DNA of 6,511 bases from Caldifarciminota bacterium (GTDB lineage: Bacteria > Hydrothermota > Hydrothermia > B15-G9 > WFZT01): positions 1-6,511 of the forward strand of contig JALSOD010000302.1 of the NCBI GenBank assembly GCA_026986655.1. Direction: 5' to 3'. Positions 5,633 through 6,511 of this stretch are shown piece after piece. The first letter of the stretch is position 1, and every line of letters begins with the position of its first letter. The notes under the pieces were generated by a model. It had not been told where the DNA came from, searched no databases, and worked only from the letters and a program-made list of their open reading frames with translations. Position numbers and translations under genes: made by a program.

Positions 5633-5890
5633 TCAGGCCTCTTCGTCTTCGTTCTCTTCACCAAAGAGCTGTTTCTCAAGCTCCATTTTTAGAGTCTCAA
5701 ATTCCTGCTTATCAATCTTCCCTGATTCAAGGTCATACTCTAATTCCCTCAAAGCCTCCCTGTAATGGACCTCAATACCTTTTGACTCTCTCACTTCAGT
5801 TGAGTCGACAGAGGTTCTCAAAATAATTGGCTCAAGAATAAAGTAAAAGGAAACTGCCAGTATTATCCCAATAATTATCGCTGGTATCAT
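5633..5890 (-). CDS. Short CcmI-like protein (membrane anchor plus N-terminal CcmI-type segment only)
   Basis: An 85-residue protein with one N-terminal transmembrane helix (about residues 2-23, IPAIIIGIILAVSFYFILEP) and a charged helical segment, HYREALRELEYDLESGKIDKQEF (42-64), resembling the start of CcmI (CycH), where a tyrosine-arginine pair is followed by an L-x-D-x-x-x-G-x-I/L pattern. It ends in an acidic tail (EENEDEEA). Full CcmI is several hundred residues with periplasmic TPR repeats that deliver apocytochrome c to the CcmFH heme ligation complex; no TPR part is present and the gene ends cleanly in a stop. The ATG overlaps the ccmF stop codon as ATGA, with AGGA four bases upstream, so the two are translated together. 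Function by analogy: an accessory of cytochrome c maturation at the membrane. It is the last gene of its operon. Confidence 0.7.
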   Translation of the reverse strand: MIPAIIIGIILAVSFYFILEPIILRTSVDSTEVRESKGIEVHYREALRELEYDLESGKIDKQEFETLKMELEKQLFGEENEDEEA

Positions 5891-6511
5891 TCTTTCCTAC
5901 TCCATGGATTATATGCAAGAATCCCACCTAAAATTACAAGTAACGTACCTGCCCAGAGAACCTGTATGAGTGGTTCAACCATCACATGAAAATATGCAAT
6001 CTCTCCCTTCTTTTCCCACCCTGAAAGTGAAATGTAAAGATCACCATAGATTGAAGGATAGATGTCAACTTCTGAACTCGGCTCATTCTCCCAATTCACG
6101 TAGAACCTCTTCTGGGGCTTGAGGATATCCACAAGTTTGCCATTCTTATCAAAAACCTTTACCGTGGCCTGGACAATCTGTGCATTTGGGATATTGAATG
6201 CGATTAAATCTGTGTACTTCAATGTAAAATTTTTAACTCTGTGGGTCGCTCCCTTCTCTAACTTAAAGTCATCCTTGTGAAGGTAGAAGCCTGACCCTAT
6301 AATACCAAGAGCCGTAAGGGCAATTCCAAGGTGCACGATATAACCCCCATATTTCCTGGGATTAAGCATAAACATCTTCCAGACCGCTTTGAAAATATTC
6401 CCATCCCTTCTTACCCTCAAACGGAAATCTGAGAGGAAATCCTCCAGGGTTGAGATCAGCATGAAAGTGGTAAGAATGTACATAATGAGTGGCAAAATCT
6501 GGTGAGCACCA
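5887..6511 (-). CDS. ccmF: Cytochrome c-type biogenesis protein CcmF, C-terminal part (5' end beyond window)
   Basis: C-terminal 207 residues of CcmF, the multi-pass membrane heme-ligation subunit of System I cytochrome c maturation. The frame stays open to the right edge (reading GAHQILPLIMY from 6510), so the start lies outside the window; complete CcmF is roughly 600-700 residues. Visible parts: a transmembrane helix at about 7-20, the family signature NPRKYGGYIVHLGIALTALG (50-69) opening another helix, a periplasmic domain of about 100 residues with beta-rich stretches such as EVDIYPSIYGDLYISLSGW (147-165), and a final helix (about 178-199) ending in YNPWSRKE. H60 in GGYIVHLG is probably the conserved membrane histidine that ligates heme b in CcmF; this is inferred from motif position. 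The WWD heme-handling domain would lie in the missing part. Confidence 0.9.
   Translation of the reverse strand, partial: GAHQILPLIMYILTTFMLISTLEDFLSDFRLRVRRDGNIFKAVWKMFMLNPRKYGGYIVHLGIALTALGIIGSGFYLHKDDFKLEKGATHRVKNFTLKYTDLIAFNIPNAQIVQATVKVFDKNGKLVDILKPQKRFYVNWENEPSSEVDIYPSIYGDLYISLSGWEKKGEIAYFHVMVEPLIQVLWAGTLLVILGGILAYNPWSRKE

Noticed and set aside
5622..5645. AGAGG...CCTCT pairing across the convergent stop codons as a bidirectional terminator
   Set aside because: The stem is only about 5 bp with a long loop and no proper T-run on either strand.
1..6511. Mobile elements, CRISPR arrays, tRNA or rRNA genes
   Set aside because: I looked for transposase or integrase motifs, spaced direct repeats and tRNA-like cloverleaf ends and saw none; almost every base is taken up by recognisable genes.

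Overview
The window is ordinary bacterial chromosome. It is compact, moderately AT-leaning, has strong AGGAGG-type ribosome binding sites, and uses AGA/AGG arginine codons and Lys/Glu-rich proteins freely. The combination of an NfnAB-type flavoprotein, a CcmF cytochrome c maturation protein and a B12-domain radical SAM enzyme suggests an anaerobic, possibly thermophilic bacterium that makes c-type cytochromes. The sequence alone does not let me name a phylum.

Layout, left to right. (1) Positions 1-2247, minus strand: an operon read right to left, arsR-family regulator -> nfnA -> nfnB, with nfnB running off the left edge. The regulator is followed after 9 bp by nfnA, and nfnA overlaps nfnB by 16 bp. 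A promoter with a perfect TTGACA -35 lies upstream of the regulator. (2) Positions 2364-3629, minus strand: a B12-binding-domain radical SAM protein of unknown substrate. (3) Positions 3630-3686: a short divergent promoter region built around ATTATAAT, which reads as TATAAT on both strands. (4) Positions 3687-5629, plus strand: rpmF (ribosomal protein L32), plsX (phosphate acyltransferase) and a DUF72/YecE-family gene, spaced by 3 bp and a 4-bp ATGA overlap. (5) Positions 5633-6511, minus strand: the end of a cytochrome c maturation operon, with the C-terminal part of ccmF entering from the right edge and then a very short ccmI-like gene. This unit converges on the DUF72 gene with only 3 bp between stop codons.

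How they work together: NfnAB couples NADH, ferredoxin and NADP(H), and here it appears to be under a cysteine-containing ArsR-type sensor. rpmF-plsX is the widespread ribosome/phospholipid pairing, but the usual fabH partner is absent and a DUF72 gene takes its place. CcmF and the CcmI-like protein belong to heme attachment to periplasmic cytochromes c.

I see no phage, insertion sequence, CRISPR array or RNA gene, and no clear undescribed multi-gene system. No gene-free stretch exceeds about 120 bp. The points most worth a second look are the arsR-nfnAB arrangement, a terminator-shaped hairpin inside plsX, a ten-G run in plsX, and the stand-alone mini-CcmI.
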